A DNA stretch of 64,000 nt from Mycobacterium mantenii (GTDB lineage Bacteria > Actinomycetota > Actinomycetes > Mycobacteriales > Mycobacteriaceae), in contig NZ_AP022590.1 of NCBI RefSeq assembly GCF_010731775.1, positions 1,426,001 to 1,490,000 of the forward strand, in the 5' to 3' direction. Position 1 is the first letter of the stretch. Each line of letters starts with the position of its first letter. This document shows, one piece after another, positions 27,655 to 36,729 of this stretch. The notes below the pieces were generated by a model that saw only the letters and a program-made list of their open reading frames with translations, was not told the origin of the DNA and made no database searches. Position numbers and translations under genes: made by a program.

Positions 27655-28338
27655 TCACCAGAGCGCGCTGTGATTGACGAAGGCATCGGCGATGAGCCCG
27701 GTTCCGAAGACCAGAAACAACAGCCGCACCGACATCGGGCCGTAGCGGGTGAGGGCGCGCACGATACCGCGCTGAATGCGCTTGGCTCGCATGGTTTTTC
27801 TCATCGAAAGAGTGAGGATCAGCAGCGGCGGCGAGAGGGCGATCGCCCAGTAGCCGATAATCACCACCGGCCAGAGCGGCGGTCGCGGGTGCAGGGCGGC
27901 GAGCATCGCCAGGCCGGTGAGGTAGGGCACGGCGGTCGGAGCTTGGCCGCTGCCCACCGCCAACCCAAGGAACCCGAGCAGCCACGGCCGCTGCCGCATC
28001 GCCGCCAGCGCCCAGCCCGGTGCCGACGATTGCGCGGTCAGCGGGAAGAAGGCCAAACCGACCAGGACGGCCCCCAGCAGCAGTTCGCCCCGGAAGCGAA
28101 TGGCCGGGGTGAGGTGAAAGTCGAGTACCTCGGTGATGAAGCCGATGCCCAGCACGGTGCACACGCCGAACGTGGTGGTCACCGCGAACACGCCCGCGAC
28201 GTAACTCAGGGCGCCGGGGACCGGTGACCGACGACCGAGCCGGCTGTCGAAGATGACGGCCGAGACCACCCCGACGTTGAGCACATTGAGCGAGTCGAGA
28301 AACGCCAGTCCGGCAAGCGCCAGTACCAGAGCCGCCAC
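27655..28338 (-). CDS. GAP/Sap-family (sulfolipid-addressing-like) membrane protein
   Basis: 227 residues with about six transmembrane helices. The first helix region, LAGLAFLDSLNVLNVGVVSAVIF, and the charged C-terminal loop before FGTGLIADAFVN fit the Sap/GAP family (PF11139), whose mycobacterial members help export or place complex lipids such as sulfolipids and glycopeptidolipids. No polyketide or lipid gene is adjacent, so the cargo cannot be inferred. GTG start. Confidence 0.75.
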   Translation of the reverse strand: MAALVLALAGLAFLDSLNVLNVGVVSAVIFDSRLGRRSPVPGALSYVAGVFAVTTTFGVCTVLGIGFITEVLDFHLTPAIRFRGELLLGAVLVGLAFFPLTAQSSAPGWALAAMRQRPWLLGFLGLAVGSGQAPTAVPYLTGLAMLAALHPRPPLWPVVIIGYWAIALSPPLLILTLSMRKTMRAKRIQRGIVRALTRYGPMSVRLLFLVFGTGLIADAFVNHSALW

Positions 28339-28550
28339 GCGCCTGTACCGGGCCTAGCGCGGGGATCCGCCGGCCACCCGCAGCGGGCGGCGCACTGACC
28401 ACGGGATCAAAGCGGCGATCATGTTGCATGACAATACGAGTCAGGCTCACGCGTGTCTGGTTGAGGGAGCTGGTGTCCCAGGCGCCCGTCCGTCGCGCCG
28501 GCCTGAACGGCGGGGATGGCGTCGGACCCGGCGAGGTGGCGGCCTTCCGG

Positions 28551-28757
28551 CTACTGGTGGCCGGCTTGCATCTCGGACAGAGCGTGCCGCAGCCCCTGGT
28601 CCAGCTGCTCGGAACTCGGCGCGGGAGTGCCGGCCCCCTGAGCCGGTGGCTGGCAGCTGCAGGTCGTCGTGGTCGACGGGTCCGCCGTCGCCGGTGCTGC
28701 CGCGCTCACGGCAGCCGCAACGGCGATGACCCCGCCGATCAGTACCTTCGTGATCAT
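28551..28757 (-). CDS. Small secreted protein (68 aa)
   Basis: A clean signal peptide (MITKVLIGGVIAVAAAVSAAAPATADP) is followed by about 40 residues rich in Thr, Pro, Gln and Ser with a CSC pair and a short helical end (SSEQLDQGLRHALSEMQAG). It is exported; no domain is recognised. It sits in a small group of secreted proteins with the DUF732 gene upstream. Confidence 0.7.
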   Translation of the reverse strand: MITKVLIGGVIAVAAAVSAAAPATADPSTTTTCSCQPPAQGAGTPAPSSEQLDQGLRHALSEMQAGHQ

Positions 28758-28850
28758 TGAGCCGCTCCTCGATGCGTTACCGAAATAGTAGGCTTCGGCG
28801 GGTGCCGGGTGGTTGCGGATTTTGACCCGCGCCGTCGGCTCAGGGAACGC

Positions 28851-29261
28851 CTAGGCCGCTGGCCCCGCGCCCTGATTCATGATCACCTGGATCATCTCCG
28901 GCGCGTAGGTGTAAATCGCGGCCGCGACCTCCCACTCGGCTTGCTCAGCGCTCAACGGTGTTCCGGCGATGACCGTCCTGACCAGGGACCGGGCAGTGCC
29001 CAACGGATCAGGGGACGCACGAACCTGGTCGGCGAACCACCGGCCCTCGGCGGTCACGTGGCAATCGGTGTAACCAGCCGCGTGCACGATGTTCTTCTCG
29101 GCCAGCAAGGTGACGTAACGGTCGTCGTCGGCGGTCATGGTGCAGTCCGCAGACGCCTGCGGTGCCGGCAGCACGACATGGCTCAGCAGTGCGGTCACTA
29201 CAACGCAGATGGCCCACACCGGCGACGCTCGTCTCAGCCCGCGCACATGGGTGACCGTCAT
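28851..29261 (-). CDS. Secreted DUF732 protein
   Basis: 136 residues. A signal peptide ends near APQASADC, and the mature part shows the DUF732 pattern: DDRYVTLLAEKNIV, a Cys pair (C40 and the one in YTDC), and YTYAPEMIQVIMNQ at the end. DUF732 proteins are abundant in mycobacteria, small, helical and exported, with unknown role. A second member is at 35.1 kb. Confidence 0.82.
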   Translation of the reverse strand: MTVTHVRGLRRASPVWAICVVVTALLSHVVLPAPQASADCTMTADDDRYVTLLAEKNIVHAAGYTDCHVTAEGRWFADQVRASPDPLGTARSLVRTVIAGTPLSAEQAEWEVAAAIYTYAPEMIQVIMNQGAGPAA

Positions 29262-29564
29262 TCCTGGGCCTCCCTCGCTGGGAAACCTGCTGCTTACCCA
29301 GGCCAGCCAAACCGCGAATGCCGCATCGAGCTAGTGCCGAAAGTCATTGCTCCGACGGGGGATTTGAAGTCCTGACGACCTCTGCCGGCAGACAACTTGC
29401 GTCCGGAGGCTCGCCGTGGTCGCGCCCTCCGCGATGATTACGCGGGGGCCATGGTGCCGGCACAGGCACAGCGCGGCATTATCGAGGCGTCGACGGCGCG
29501 CAGGTGTCTCGATGCCGCGGTTGAGGTTACGCGGCGACAGCACATCAGGGAGGGGCCGCCGGCA

Positions 29565-30032
29565 ATGACCGCACTCAGCAAGGAAGACCTTCGCGAATAT
29601 CTCATTGGGGCTTGGACGTTGGAGTCCTACCAAAGCTCCGACGTGGATGGCTCAAACATGCGCTACCCGCTGGGTTCCGACGCCCGCGGAATCATCATGT
29701 ACACCGCCGACGGATACATGTCCGCCCAGATCATGCGCGCCGACCGCGCACCGTTTGCCTCTGGCGATCTTCAGGTCGCCGGCAACGACGAACTGGCCGC
29801 GGCGGCCAGAGGGTATATGGCATACACGGGCCCGTATAGCGTCCACGACAACGGCACGATCGCCCACCACGTCGACGTCAGTCTGCTGCCGAACTGGATC
29901 GGCGTAACGCAATACCGCGCAGCCCAAGTCGGCGATGACCGTTTGCAGCTACGCCCCGTCGAGCCCGTGCTCATCAAAGGCAAACTCCGCAAGGCGCGCC
30001 TGACCTGGCAGCGAGCGAAGCCGGCCAAATAG
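29565..30032 (+). CDS. Lipocalin-like domain protein
   Basis: 155 residues from ATG 29565 with GGGAGGGG upstream. It opens REYLIGAWTLESYQS, contains GIIMYTADGYMSAQIMR and YTGPYSVHDNGTIAHHVDVSL.PNWIG, all matching the lipocalin-like family PF13924, a small beta-barrel of unknown ligand. No signal peptide, so cytosolic. It is 85 bp upstream of an SDR gene on the same strand and may be co-expressed with it. Confidence 0.82.
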   Translation: MTALSKEDLREYLIGAWTLESYQSSDVDGSNMRYPLGSDARGIIMYTADGYMSAQIMRADRAPFASGDLQVAGNDELAAAARGYMAYTGPYSVHDNGTIAHHVDVSLLPNWIGVTQYRAAQVGDDRLQLRPVEPVLIKGKLRKARLTWQRAKPAK

Positions 30033-30117
30033 ACCGGCCCGCAACAGGACTCATCAGTTTCGGGATACCGGGGGAGTAGCTCACCGAAACCCGCCCCGCA
30101 GACCTCAGGAGAACTGA

Positions 30118-30879
30118 ATGGGATTGCTCGACCATAAGACCGCTGTCATCACCGGCGCAAACTCGGGCATCGGGCTGGCCACGGCGCAGCGGTTTCTCGC
30201 CGAAGGCGCCGACCGGGTGTTCATCACGGGTCGCCGTCAGACCGAACTCGAAGATGCGGCAAGGAGTTTGGGCCCGCGCGCTACGGCCGTGCGCGGCGAC
30301 GTCGGAACCCCGGGGGACTTGGACCGGCTTTACACCGAGGTCGCGGCCGCCGGCAACGGCCTCGACATCGTGATGGCCAATGCCGGATCGACCCGGGTGG
30401 CGCGGCTGGGGGAGATCGCCGAGGACGACCTCGACGCGCTGCTGACCACCAATGTCAAGGGAGTCATCTACACCGTGCAAAAAGCGCTGCCGCTGCTCAA
30501 CGACGGCGCCTCCGTCATCCTGACGGGGTCCACGACCGCCGACCGCGGCCGCGCCGGGCTGAGCATCTACGCCGCCACCAAGGCGGCCGTCCGATCGCTG
30601 GCTCGCGCCTGGGCCAACGAGCTCGCCGGCCGCAACATCCGGGTCAACGTCATCGTGGCCGGATCCACCGCCACCCCCGGCAGCGACACATTGGCTGCCC
30701 AGACCGATCCCGATGCATCCATCGAAGAGTTCCGCGCCGGCCGCATCGCCACGATCCCGCTGGGCCGCTTCGCCGATCCCACCGAGATCGCCAATGCCGC
30801 AGTGTTTTTGGCCAGCGATTTGTCCAGCTTCACCACCGGATCGACGGTGACCGCCGACGGCGGATTCAACCAGGTCTGA
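30118..30879 (+). CDS. Short-chain dehydrogenase/reductase
   Basis: 253 residues. TGANSGIGLATAQRFL is the coenzyme motif, NAG is intact (MANAGSTR), and the catalytic Ser-Tyr-Lys is present (TGSTT..., YAATK). It ends with the usual DGGF. A ribosome site AGGAGA lies just before ATG 30118. The TGRRQTEL loop suggests NADPH preference. Substrate unknown. It converges on the heme oxygenase gene. Confidence 0.9.
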   Translation: MGLLDHKTAVITGANSGIGLATAQRFLAEGADRVFITGRRQTELEDAARSLGPRATAVRGDVGTPGDLDRLYTEVAAAGNGLDIVMANAGSTRVARLGEIAEDDLDALLTTNVKGVIYTVQKALPLLNDGASVILTGSTTADRGRAGLSIYAATKAAVRSLARAWANELAGRNIRVNVIVAGSTATPGSDTLAAQTDPDASIEEFRAGRIATIPLGRFADPTEIANAAVFLASDLSSFTTGSTVTADGGFNQV

Positions 30880-30891
30880 CCGGCCCCAGAC

Positions 30892-31545
30892 TCAGCGCTG
30901 ATGATCCGCAATGTTGTCGGCGAGTTCATCGAAGATGGCCTGGTTCAGGGCGAAGGCATATTTCACCTCACCGACGATGCGATCGATTTCGCCGGCGTCG
31001 GGGCGTAGAGCGTCGAGGCGAGCCCGATAGGCGTCCTTATACGGTTTGGGCCGCACCGGGAACTCATAGAAGGCAAGGCCGGCGCCGTGCAGATCGAACG
31101 CGCGATCCAGGATTTTCCCGATGCCCCGACCACCGGAGAGATCCCCGAGATAGCGCGTGTAGTGGTGGGCCACCAGCGCACCACCCCACGTGAGTGCCCC
31201 GAGCCGCTCGACGTAGGCCGCGGCCGCGGGGGAGTCGACCTCGCGTGCGGCACCCCAGGGCAGCCAGTGGTCGAGGTCGGCGTCGATAGCCGTCAGGCGC
31301 TCCAGCGCCGGGTCGTACACGGCGGCAACCATGGAATCGTCACGGCGGGCCCGCACGGCGTCCTCCAGCGCGGCGTACACCACACGCAGGCGGAGCAAGT
31401 AGTCGGAATAGCCCTCCGCCCCGATCCGGCCGGCGAGCAACTCGGACATGAATGGGCTCTGCTCCGCGGCGTCGTGTTCGGCCGCCGAGCCCTCTTTCAT
31501 CGCCACCGACAGACGGCGGCTTGTCGGGACGGCGATCGAGCACAT
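30892..31545 (-). CDS. Biliverdin-producing heme oxygenase
   Basis: 217 residues. The proximal heme ligand region is SAAEHDAAEQSPFM (His24) and the distal helix with its conserved glycines is HHYTRYLGDLSGGRGIGKIL, both typical of HmuO/BphO-type heme oxygenases. The enzyme opens heme to biliverdin, CO and iron using reducing power from ferredoxin or flavoprotein partners. It is divergent from a bacteriophytochrome 239 bp away, which needs biliverdin as chromophore, so pigment supply is the likeliest job; iron release from heme is a secondary possibility. Confidence 0.93.
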   Translation of the reverse strand: MCSIAVPTSRRLSVAMKEGSAAEHDAAEQSPFMSELLAGRIGAEGYSDYLLRLRVVYAALEDAVRARRDDSMVAAVYDPALERLTAIDADLDHWLPWGAAREVDSPAAAAYVERLGALTWGGALVAHHYTRYLGDLSGGRGIGKILDRAFDLHGAGLAFYEFPVRPKPYKDAYRARLDALRPDAGEIDRIVGEVKYAFALNQAIFDELADNIADHQR

Positions 31546-31784
31546 TAGCTGTTCAGATTACATTGGTGCTTGCAACGGGGGCGGTGACTGCGGCCTATGC
31601 GACCGAGCCGTGGTCGGAGTACTGCAGCCGGAGGGGGAAAATTTCTTGAGCACGTTCAGAAATCAGAGCCAGGCAAATCCGCGTGAAAATGCGAACCGCG
31701 GCCGACCTGGTTCAGAATGCCGACATACATTGATAGCTTGGAGATCTGGCTGCTACCCCTCACCACTGCGATAAAGCCGCTCAC
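31546..31784. promoter_or_regulatory. Divergent promoter region between heme oxygenase and phytochrome
   Basis: No convincing gene. It must drive both the leftward heme oxygenase and the rightward phytochrome. The middle (about 31640-31760) is visibly more AT-rich than its flanks and is the likeliest promoter site. I see no strong palindrome that I would call an operator. Confidence 0.55.
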
Positions 31785-34070
31785 GTGACCAGCGACGGGC
31801 GGCGCGTCGAGCCATCGGCAGCCCCGGATCAGCCGGTCGACAATCTCGTACCGGTCGGCACTCCGATCGACCTGGACAACTGTGCGCGTGAAGCGATCCA
31901 CATCCCCGGCAGCATCCAGCCGCGCGGTGTGCTCGCGGTCGTGCACGAGCCTGCGTTCGAGGTGCGTCAGGTCAGCGCCAACGTCGCCGACCTGCTCGGC
32001 AGTCCCGTCGAAGCGGTCCTGGGCGAGCACCTGTCGGCACTGATCGGTTCCGAACAAGCCGCCCGCATCGAGCGGGTGGCGGCGAGCTTCGGCAGTCTGC
32101 GCCAAAACAACCCGCTGGAGCTCACCATCGAGGTCGCCGGGGAGCCGCGGGCCTTCGACGCGATCCTGCACCGTGAGCCGGGCGGTGTGCTGTTAGTCGA
32201 ACTGGAGATCGCCTACGGCGAGCGGCCGTTCTCCTTTCCGAACACCTACCAATCGGTCCGCGGCGCGGTGGAGGAGCTGAACCGCGCCTCCAGCCTGACC
32301 GAGCTGTACGCCACCGCCGCGCGCGCCGTCCGCGATCTGACCGGGTTCGACCGGGTGATGGTGTATCGATACGACGAGGAATACAACGGTGAAGTCGTCG
32401 CCGAGTCCAGGCGCGACGACCTCAACTCCTTCCTGGGCCTGCACTACCCGTCGACCGACATCCCGGCACAGGCGCGCGCACTGTACGAGAAGAACTGGAT
32501 TCGGCTGATCTCCGACGTCGACTACACGCCGGCGCCGCTGGTGCCGAGCATCGACCCGGCGAGCAATACGCCACTGGACCTCACGTATGCAACGTTGCGC
32601 AGTGTTTCGCCGATTCACATCGAGTACCTGCAGAACATGGGTGTGCATGCATCGATGTCGATCTCGCTGCTTCGCCAGGGGCGGCTCTGGGGGCTGATCG
32701 CCTGCCACCACTACGCCGGTCCGCACCTGCCGCCGTTCGGCACGCGGGCGGCGGCGGAGTTCCTCGGCTCGACCTTGTCGCTGCGACTGGTCGACCGCTT
32801 CGAGGACGAGCAACTCCACAAGCGGCTGGCCGCGCAGGCCATCCTGGCCAAGCTCACCGCTGCCGCGCTGGATGACGGCGAGCCGCTGTCGGAGTCGCTG
32901 CTCGGGGCGCCCGACCTGCTCGACCTGGTGCCCGCCGACGGCGTGATCATCAACATCGGGGGTGATCTCCGCATGCGTGGCGCGGTCCCACCGCGAGAAA
33001 TCGTCTCCGCCGTCGCCGCCTGGGCTCGTGACGCGGACGACGAGATCGCCTGCAGCGAATGCCTGTCTCGGGCGCTGCCCGAACTCGATGTCGATCCGCA
33101 GGTGGCCGCCGGCGCGTTGGTGCTCAATCTGCCCGACGGGCAGTACGCCATCTGGTTCCGGCGGGAGGTGCTGCGCTCGGTGGACTGGGGCGGCGATCCG
33201 TACAACAAGGCGAACGCGGTCAACGAGGACGACCAGCTTCGGCTCAGCCCGCGCAAATCGTTCGACCGGTGGCGCGAGATCGTCCACCAACGCAGTGAAC
33301 CGTGGTCACAAAGCGAGACCGAATCCGCCGGATCGTTGCGGCGCCAGCTGGTCGAATCGCTCTATCGCCGCACCCGGGGAGCGCTGCGCGTGGCCGAGAC
33401 GCTGCAGCGCAGCCTGCTGCCCGAGTCGATCCCGACGTTCGACAGCTGGCACCTGTCCGCGCATTACGAACCGGCGGCGGGGGACAACGTCGGGGGCGAC
33501 TGGTACGACGCGTTCGAGCTCCGCGACGGCCGGTTGATCGTGCTGATCGGCGATGTCGCCGGGCACGGCATCGCCGCAGCCGGCACCATGGCGGCGCTGC
33601 GTAATGCTCTGCGCGCTCAGTTGTTCGCCGGCGCCGCACCGGCCGAGGCGCTGGAACAGCTCAACGACTTCTGCCTGCACATGCTGCGCGGCGCGTTCGC
33701 CACCGTCATTGCCGCGCGGGTCGATCTCGGCTCGGGTCAGGTGGAGGCCGCGTCAGCGGGCCACCTGATGCCGTACCTGACGAACTCCTTGGCGAGGGCG
33801 GTCCCGGCACCGATCAAGCTCTCGCCGCCGATCGGCATCAAGGGTGTGACGTACGCACCCAGCACATTCGCCGTCGAACCCGGACACGGCCTGGTGTTGT
33901 TCTCCGATGGCCTCGTGGAACGTCGCGGCGAATCGATCGACGACGGGCTCGACCTTTTGGCCGAGACCCTCGGACGGGCGGGCGACATGGCGGCATCCCA
34001 AATCTGGACGGCGATGGCGGCGGATCACACCGACGACGACGTCACCATCATCACGTTGTTTCGTCCCTGA
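31785..34070 (+). CDS. bphP: Bacteriophytochrome with SpoIIE/PP2C phosphatase output
   Basis: 761 residues from GTG 31785. The PAS domain carries the biliverdin-attaching Cys33 in DNCAREAIHIPGSIQPRG. The GAF domain has HYPSTDIPAQAR (220-231; Asp225 of the usual PASDIP motif), HIEYLQNMGVHASM and the LIACHH end. The PHY domain shows the tongue motifs DWGGDP (468-472) and SPRKSF (488-493). A helical linker (about 515-545) leads to a SpoIIE-type PP2C domain with its acidic metal residues: GGDWYD (570-575), IGDVAGHG, SDGLVERR and TDDDVTIITL. There is no histidine kinase. It should sense red/far-red light and dephosphorylate a Ser/Thr-phosphorylated partner, perhaps an anti-sigma antagonist. No such partner is adjacent. 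Confidence 0.95.
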   Translation: MTSDGRRVEPSAAPDQPVDNLVPVGTPIDLDNCAREAIHIPGSIQPRGVLAVVHEPAFEVRQVSANVADLLGSPVEAVLGEHLSALIGSEQAARIERVAASFGSLRQNNPLELTIEVAGEPRAFDAILHREPGGVLLVELEIAYGERPFSFPNTYQSVRGAVEELNRASSLTELYATAARAVRDLTGFDRVMVYRYDEEYNGEVVAESRRDDLNSFLGLHYPSTDIPAQARALYEKNWIRLISDVDYTPAPLVPSIDPASNTPLDLTYATLRSVSPIHIEYLQNMGVHASMSISLLRQGRLWGLIACHHYAGPHLPPFGTRAAAEFLGSTLSLRLVDRFEDEQLHKRLAAQAILAKLTAAALDDGEPLSESLLGAPDLLDLVPADGVIINIGGDLRMRGAVPPREIVSAVAAWARDADDEIACSECLSRALPELDVDPQVAAGALVLNLPDGQYAIWFRREVLRSVDWGGDPYNKANAVNEDDQLRLSPRKSFDRWREIVHQRSEPWSQSETESAGSLRRQLVESLYRRTRGALRVAETLQRSLLPESIPTFDSWHLSAHYEPAAGDNVGGDWYDAFELRDGRLIVLIGDVAGHGIAAAGTMAALRNALRAQLFAGAAPAEALEQLNDFCLHMLRGAFATVIAARVDLGSGQVEAASAGHLMPYLTNSLARAVPAPIKLSPPIGIKGVTYAPSTFAVEPGHGLVLFSDGLVERRGESIDDGLDLLAETLGRAGDMAASQIWTAMAADHTDDDVTIITLFRP

Positions 34071-34168
34071 ACGTGCGTTAAGCGCTTCGTGGAACGGCGC
34101 CGATTCCACTGGCAGCGATCTACAGTGCGACGAATAGCGCACTGCAATCACCCCTGAAGGATGATGAG

Positions 34169-34399
34169 ATGGCGAAACGTGTTGCGACCAAAAACGACAA
34201 CGAAAAGATCGTGGTCGATTTCATACATGCCGCTTACGGCCAGAGCATGGACGTCGACGCCGTCACGTTCCACGTCACGGCGCTCTTCGCGGTTCGCGAC
34301 GGTGCGATCACTCACTGGCGTGAGTATTGGGACACCACTCACGTCGCCCGACAATTAGGCATCGATCCTGCGCTCATGTTCGCCCCGTTGGCCGATTGA
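34169..34399 (+). pseudogene. SnoaL/limonene-epoxide-hydrolase-like gene with in-frame internal deletion
   Basis: The 76-residue frame joins an N-terminal helix (NEKIVVDFIHAAYGQSMDVD) directly to the last two strands of a SnoaL-like domain (VTFHVTALFAVRDGAITHWREYWD). Intact members are about 120-140 residues, so 50 or so central residues appear to be missing while the frame is kept. Without them the cone-shaped barrel cannot close. It might still be translated; I treat it as a deletion remnant. Confidence 0.65.
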
Positions 34400-34428
34400 C
34401 CTACGCGGCAAGGGATTCGGTGGGCCGA

Positions 34429-34971
34429 CTAGCCCGCGGCGCTGAGGATCTTGATCGCGAAGACGAGCGAATCGCCAGGCTGAATTCCAGCGCTGGGCTG
34501 GCCTTCGGGGTAGCCGTCCGCGGGGACCATCGCGACGGCGACCGTGGACCCGACCTTTTGCCCTGCGATGGCCTTCTGAAAGCCCGGCACCACTCCGGTA
34601 AGGGGGAAGTCCACCGGGGCGCCGCGCTGGTAGCTGCTGTCGAAGACGGACCCGTCACGTCCGTTGACGCCCATGTAGCAGACGGAGACCCTGGCGGTGT
34701 TCGAGACCACCGGTCCATCGCCGGCATGCAGCGTGTGCACCTGGGTCTGGCTCACGCTGAACGGTGCGGTCACTTTCACAAGCGGAGCGGTGGTATCCGT
34801 GGATCCGGTGACCGCGACGCTGCCGGTAGTACCGCTCAGCGTCCAGTCAGGCGTTGCACCGTTCGGCGGCGCTGCCGTCGGGCATGAACCGGCCGCGGTG
34901 GCCGTGCCCGCGCCGGCGAACGTCATAGCGGTTGCCGCGACAGCGGCCGCGAGCGCGGCGGAGGGATTCAT
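34429..34971 (-). CDS. Secreted FKBP-type peptidyl-prolyl isomerase
   Basis: 180 residues from ATG 34971 (GTG 34986 is an alternative). A signal peptide ends near GTATAAGS. The FKBP core follows: VSVCYMGVNGRDGSVFDSSYQRGAPVDFPLTGVVPGFQKAIAGQKVGSTVAVAM..DGY, closing with GDSLVFAIKIL. The active-site residues around FDSSY and the VVPGF strand are present. It would assist folding of exported proteins. Residues 28-85 are a family-specific N-terminal region. Confidence 0.88.
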   Translation of the reverse strand: MNPSAALAAAVAATAMTFAGAGTATAAGSCPTAAPPNGATPDWTLSGTTGSVAVTGSTDTTAPLVKVTAPFSVSQTQVHTLHAGDGPVVSNTARVSVCYMGVNGRDGSVFDSSYQRGAPVDFPLTGVVPGFQKAIAGQKVGSTVAVAMVPADGYPEGQPSAGIQPGDSLVFAIKILSAAG

Positions 34972-35069
34972 CCGGGAAAAGTTCACGGCCGTCACGCTAC
35001 AGCCACTTATTGCGCCCCTTGCCGGGAGCCCTGCGTGCATTTTTTGCGCGGGAGGGTGACCGTCCCTGT

Positions 35070-35423
35070 CTAGGTGCAAAGGCTCGGGGCGTCGCACACA
35101 TTGCCGGGGCAGTAGATCGAGTGTGCGGCGTTGACCAGGCTCCCGACGTCCAGCAACGTCACGCCCTTCGTGTCCAGGCGGGCGTGCAGGTCGTCGGCGA
35201 TCTGCTGGGGCGTCCAACCCCAAGTGAGGTCGTAACACACATCGTGCGCCTCGGCGATGAGTGCCTCTTCCGTCTTCGGCGGCCACGTGAGGCCGACGGC
35301 GCGCAGTTGTGCGAGGTATGCGTCATCTTGGGGGGTGGCCGCAGCAATGCCGGCGCTACCGGACGGTGCGGCGGCAACCATGATGGGGACGGCGATTCCG
35401 GCCAGCCTTCGAGGTGAGAACAT
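35070..35423 (-). CDS. Secreted DUF732 protein
   Basis: 117 residues from ATG 35423. Signal peptide to about AGIAAATP, then DDAYLAQLRAVGLTWP, AHDVCYDLTWGWTPQQIADDL and a Cys-rich tail (YCPGNVCDAPSLC). This is the standard DUF732 layout with its Cys pair. The extra C-terminal cysteines suggest more than one disulfide. Role unknown. Confidence 0.85.
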   Translation of the reverse strand: MFSPRRLAGIAVPIMVAAAPSGSAGIAAATPQDDAYLAQLRAVGLTWPPKTEEALIAEAHDVCYDLTWGWTPQQIADDLHARLDTKGVTLLDVGSLVNAAHSIYCPGNVCDAPSLCT

Positions 35424-35550
35424 TCGGTTCCCTTCCAATCTTCGCGGCGCCATCATAGGCCGCCAAAAGTGCACCGCTGCAAAGCAAGACACACAGCAGA
35501 ATAGCCAAAGTTTGCCTTCGCGGCTCGCCGAAATTCGCAGCGTGCGCCGG

Positions 35551-36729
35551 TTAGCCGGTGATACCAGCCAGTTGGTATGCCACCGCATCGAATGCGCGCA
35601 ACGTGTCCAACATGTGCGGCTCGTGAGAGTGCGGCTGGGTGGACAACTTGGCCGCGACCAGCTCCGCGGTGCGGTTGACGTAGATCATCTGGCCGCACAT
35701 GCCCAGGCACAACACCACGTTGTTCCCGGGATACGGGAACCACATATGGTTGCGGTACATCCCGCCGGGCAAATCGGTGTCGTGATCGGGGCTGGCGGCG
35801 AACGCCTGACGCGAGTCGGGGCCGCCGTCGAGGGTGTCGGCGATCCACGCCGCCGGCAATACTTGCCGGTCGGTCAGCGACACGCCCTCGCGCAAGAACA
35901 GCGAACCGAACCGGATCATGTCGCTGAGGCAGGCGCTGATCCCGCCGTCGAAAAAACCGGTGCCGGCGGGATCGACACCGATGGTGGCGTCGCATTGGGC
36001 GCCGATGCGGCTCCACAGCAATTCCGACATCAGTTCGGGCATCCGCCAGCCGCCGGCGACCTCGCAGATCCAGCCGAGCACGTCGGTTTCACACGAGCGA
36101 TATTCGAAGGGGCCGCCGTGAGCCGACTTCTGCCGCAGGGTCAGCAGGAAGTCGCGCACCGTGGCGTGTCCGTCCGGATTGCTTTTCGGTGCCCAGCCCA
36201 TCGCCTGGTCGAGGAGGTGGATCTCGGCGGCCGGGTCGTCGTAATCCTCCGAGAAGGCGATACCCGACCTCATGTCCAGCAGGTGGCGCACCGTCGCACC
36301 GGCATAGCCGCAATTCGCAAGGGCAGGAACGTATTTCGTGACAGGCGCGTCAATCTCGATCGCGCCGGAGCCGCGTAGCGCGGCGACGACGGACGCCACC
36401 AGCGACTTGCTCACCGAGAACATCAGGTGCCGGGTCTGGGCCACCATGCCGTTGACGTACTCCTCGGCCACCATCGCACCGCGGTGGGCGACTGCCCACC
36501 CGTCGGTAGCGGTCGCTGCCATCACCGCGCCGACCGTGGTGGCCGCCCGGTTGGTGTTGGTCACCGGGATCTCGGCGATGGAGGCACCGGCCGCGGGCAG
36601 GGCAGCGACGGGCCCGGCCCCGCGCGAGATGACCGCGGTCGGAACCATGTCTTCGACGTGCTGGAAGGACCACTGCGCATAGGGCGGCGCCAGCCAGTTG
36701 TTCAGTGAGATACCGGCCGGGGGGCTCAC
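35551..36729 (-). CDS. NylB-like serine hydrolase (beta-lactamase fold)
   Basis: 392 residues. The SxxK nucleophile motif is SVSKS, the tyrosine motif is EYRSCETDVLGW (Y-x-S/N type, as in 6-aminohexanoate-dimer hydrolase), and the end LCLGMCGQMIYVN matches that subgroup. No signal peptide is visible, so it is probably cytosolic. The family hydrolyses amides or esters, including linear dimers. Its GTG start overlaps the stop of the ATP-grasp gene by 4 bp (GTGA), so the two are translationally coupled. The natural substrate may be the product of that ligase. Confidence 0.88.
   Translation of the reverse strand: MSPPAGISLNNWLAPPYAQWSFQHVEDMVPTAVISRGAGPVAALPAAGASIAEIPVTNTNRAATTVGAVMAATATDGWAVAHRGAMVAEEYVNGMVAQTRHLMFSVSKSLVASVVAALRGSGAIEIDAPVTKYVPALANCGYAGATVRHLLDMRSGIAFSEDYDDPAAEIHLLDQAMGWAPKSNPDGHATVRDFLLTLRQKSAHGGPFEYRSCETDVLGWICEVAGGWRMPELMSELLWSRIGAQCDATIGVDPAGTGFFDGGISACLSDMIRFGSLFLREGVSLTDRQVLPAAWIADTLDGGPDSRQAFAASPDHDTDLPGGMYRNHMWFPYPGNNVVLCLGMCGQMIYVNRTAELVAAKLSTQPHSHEPHMLDTLRAFDAVAYQLAGITG

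Noticed and set aside
29397..29564. N-terminal extension of the lipocalin-like protein
   Set aside because: These codons lie upstream of a good ribosome site and show no conserved pattern.
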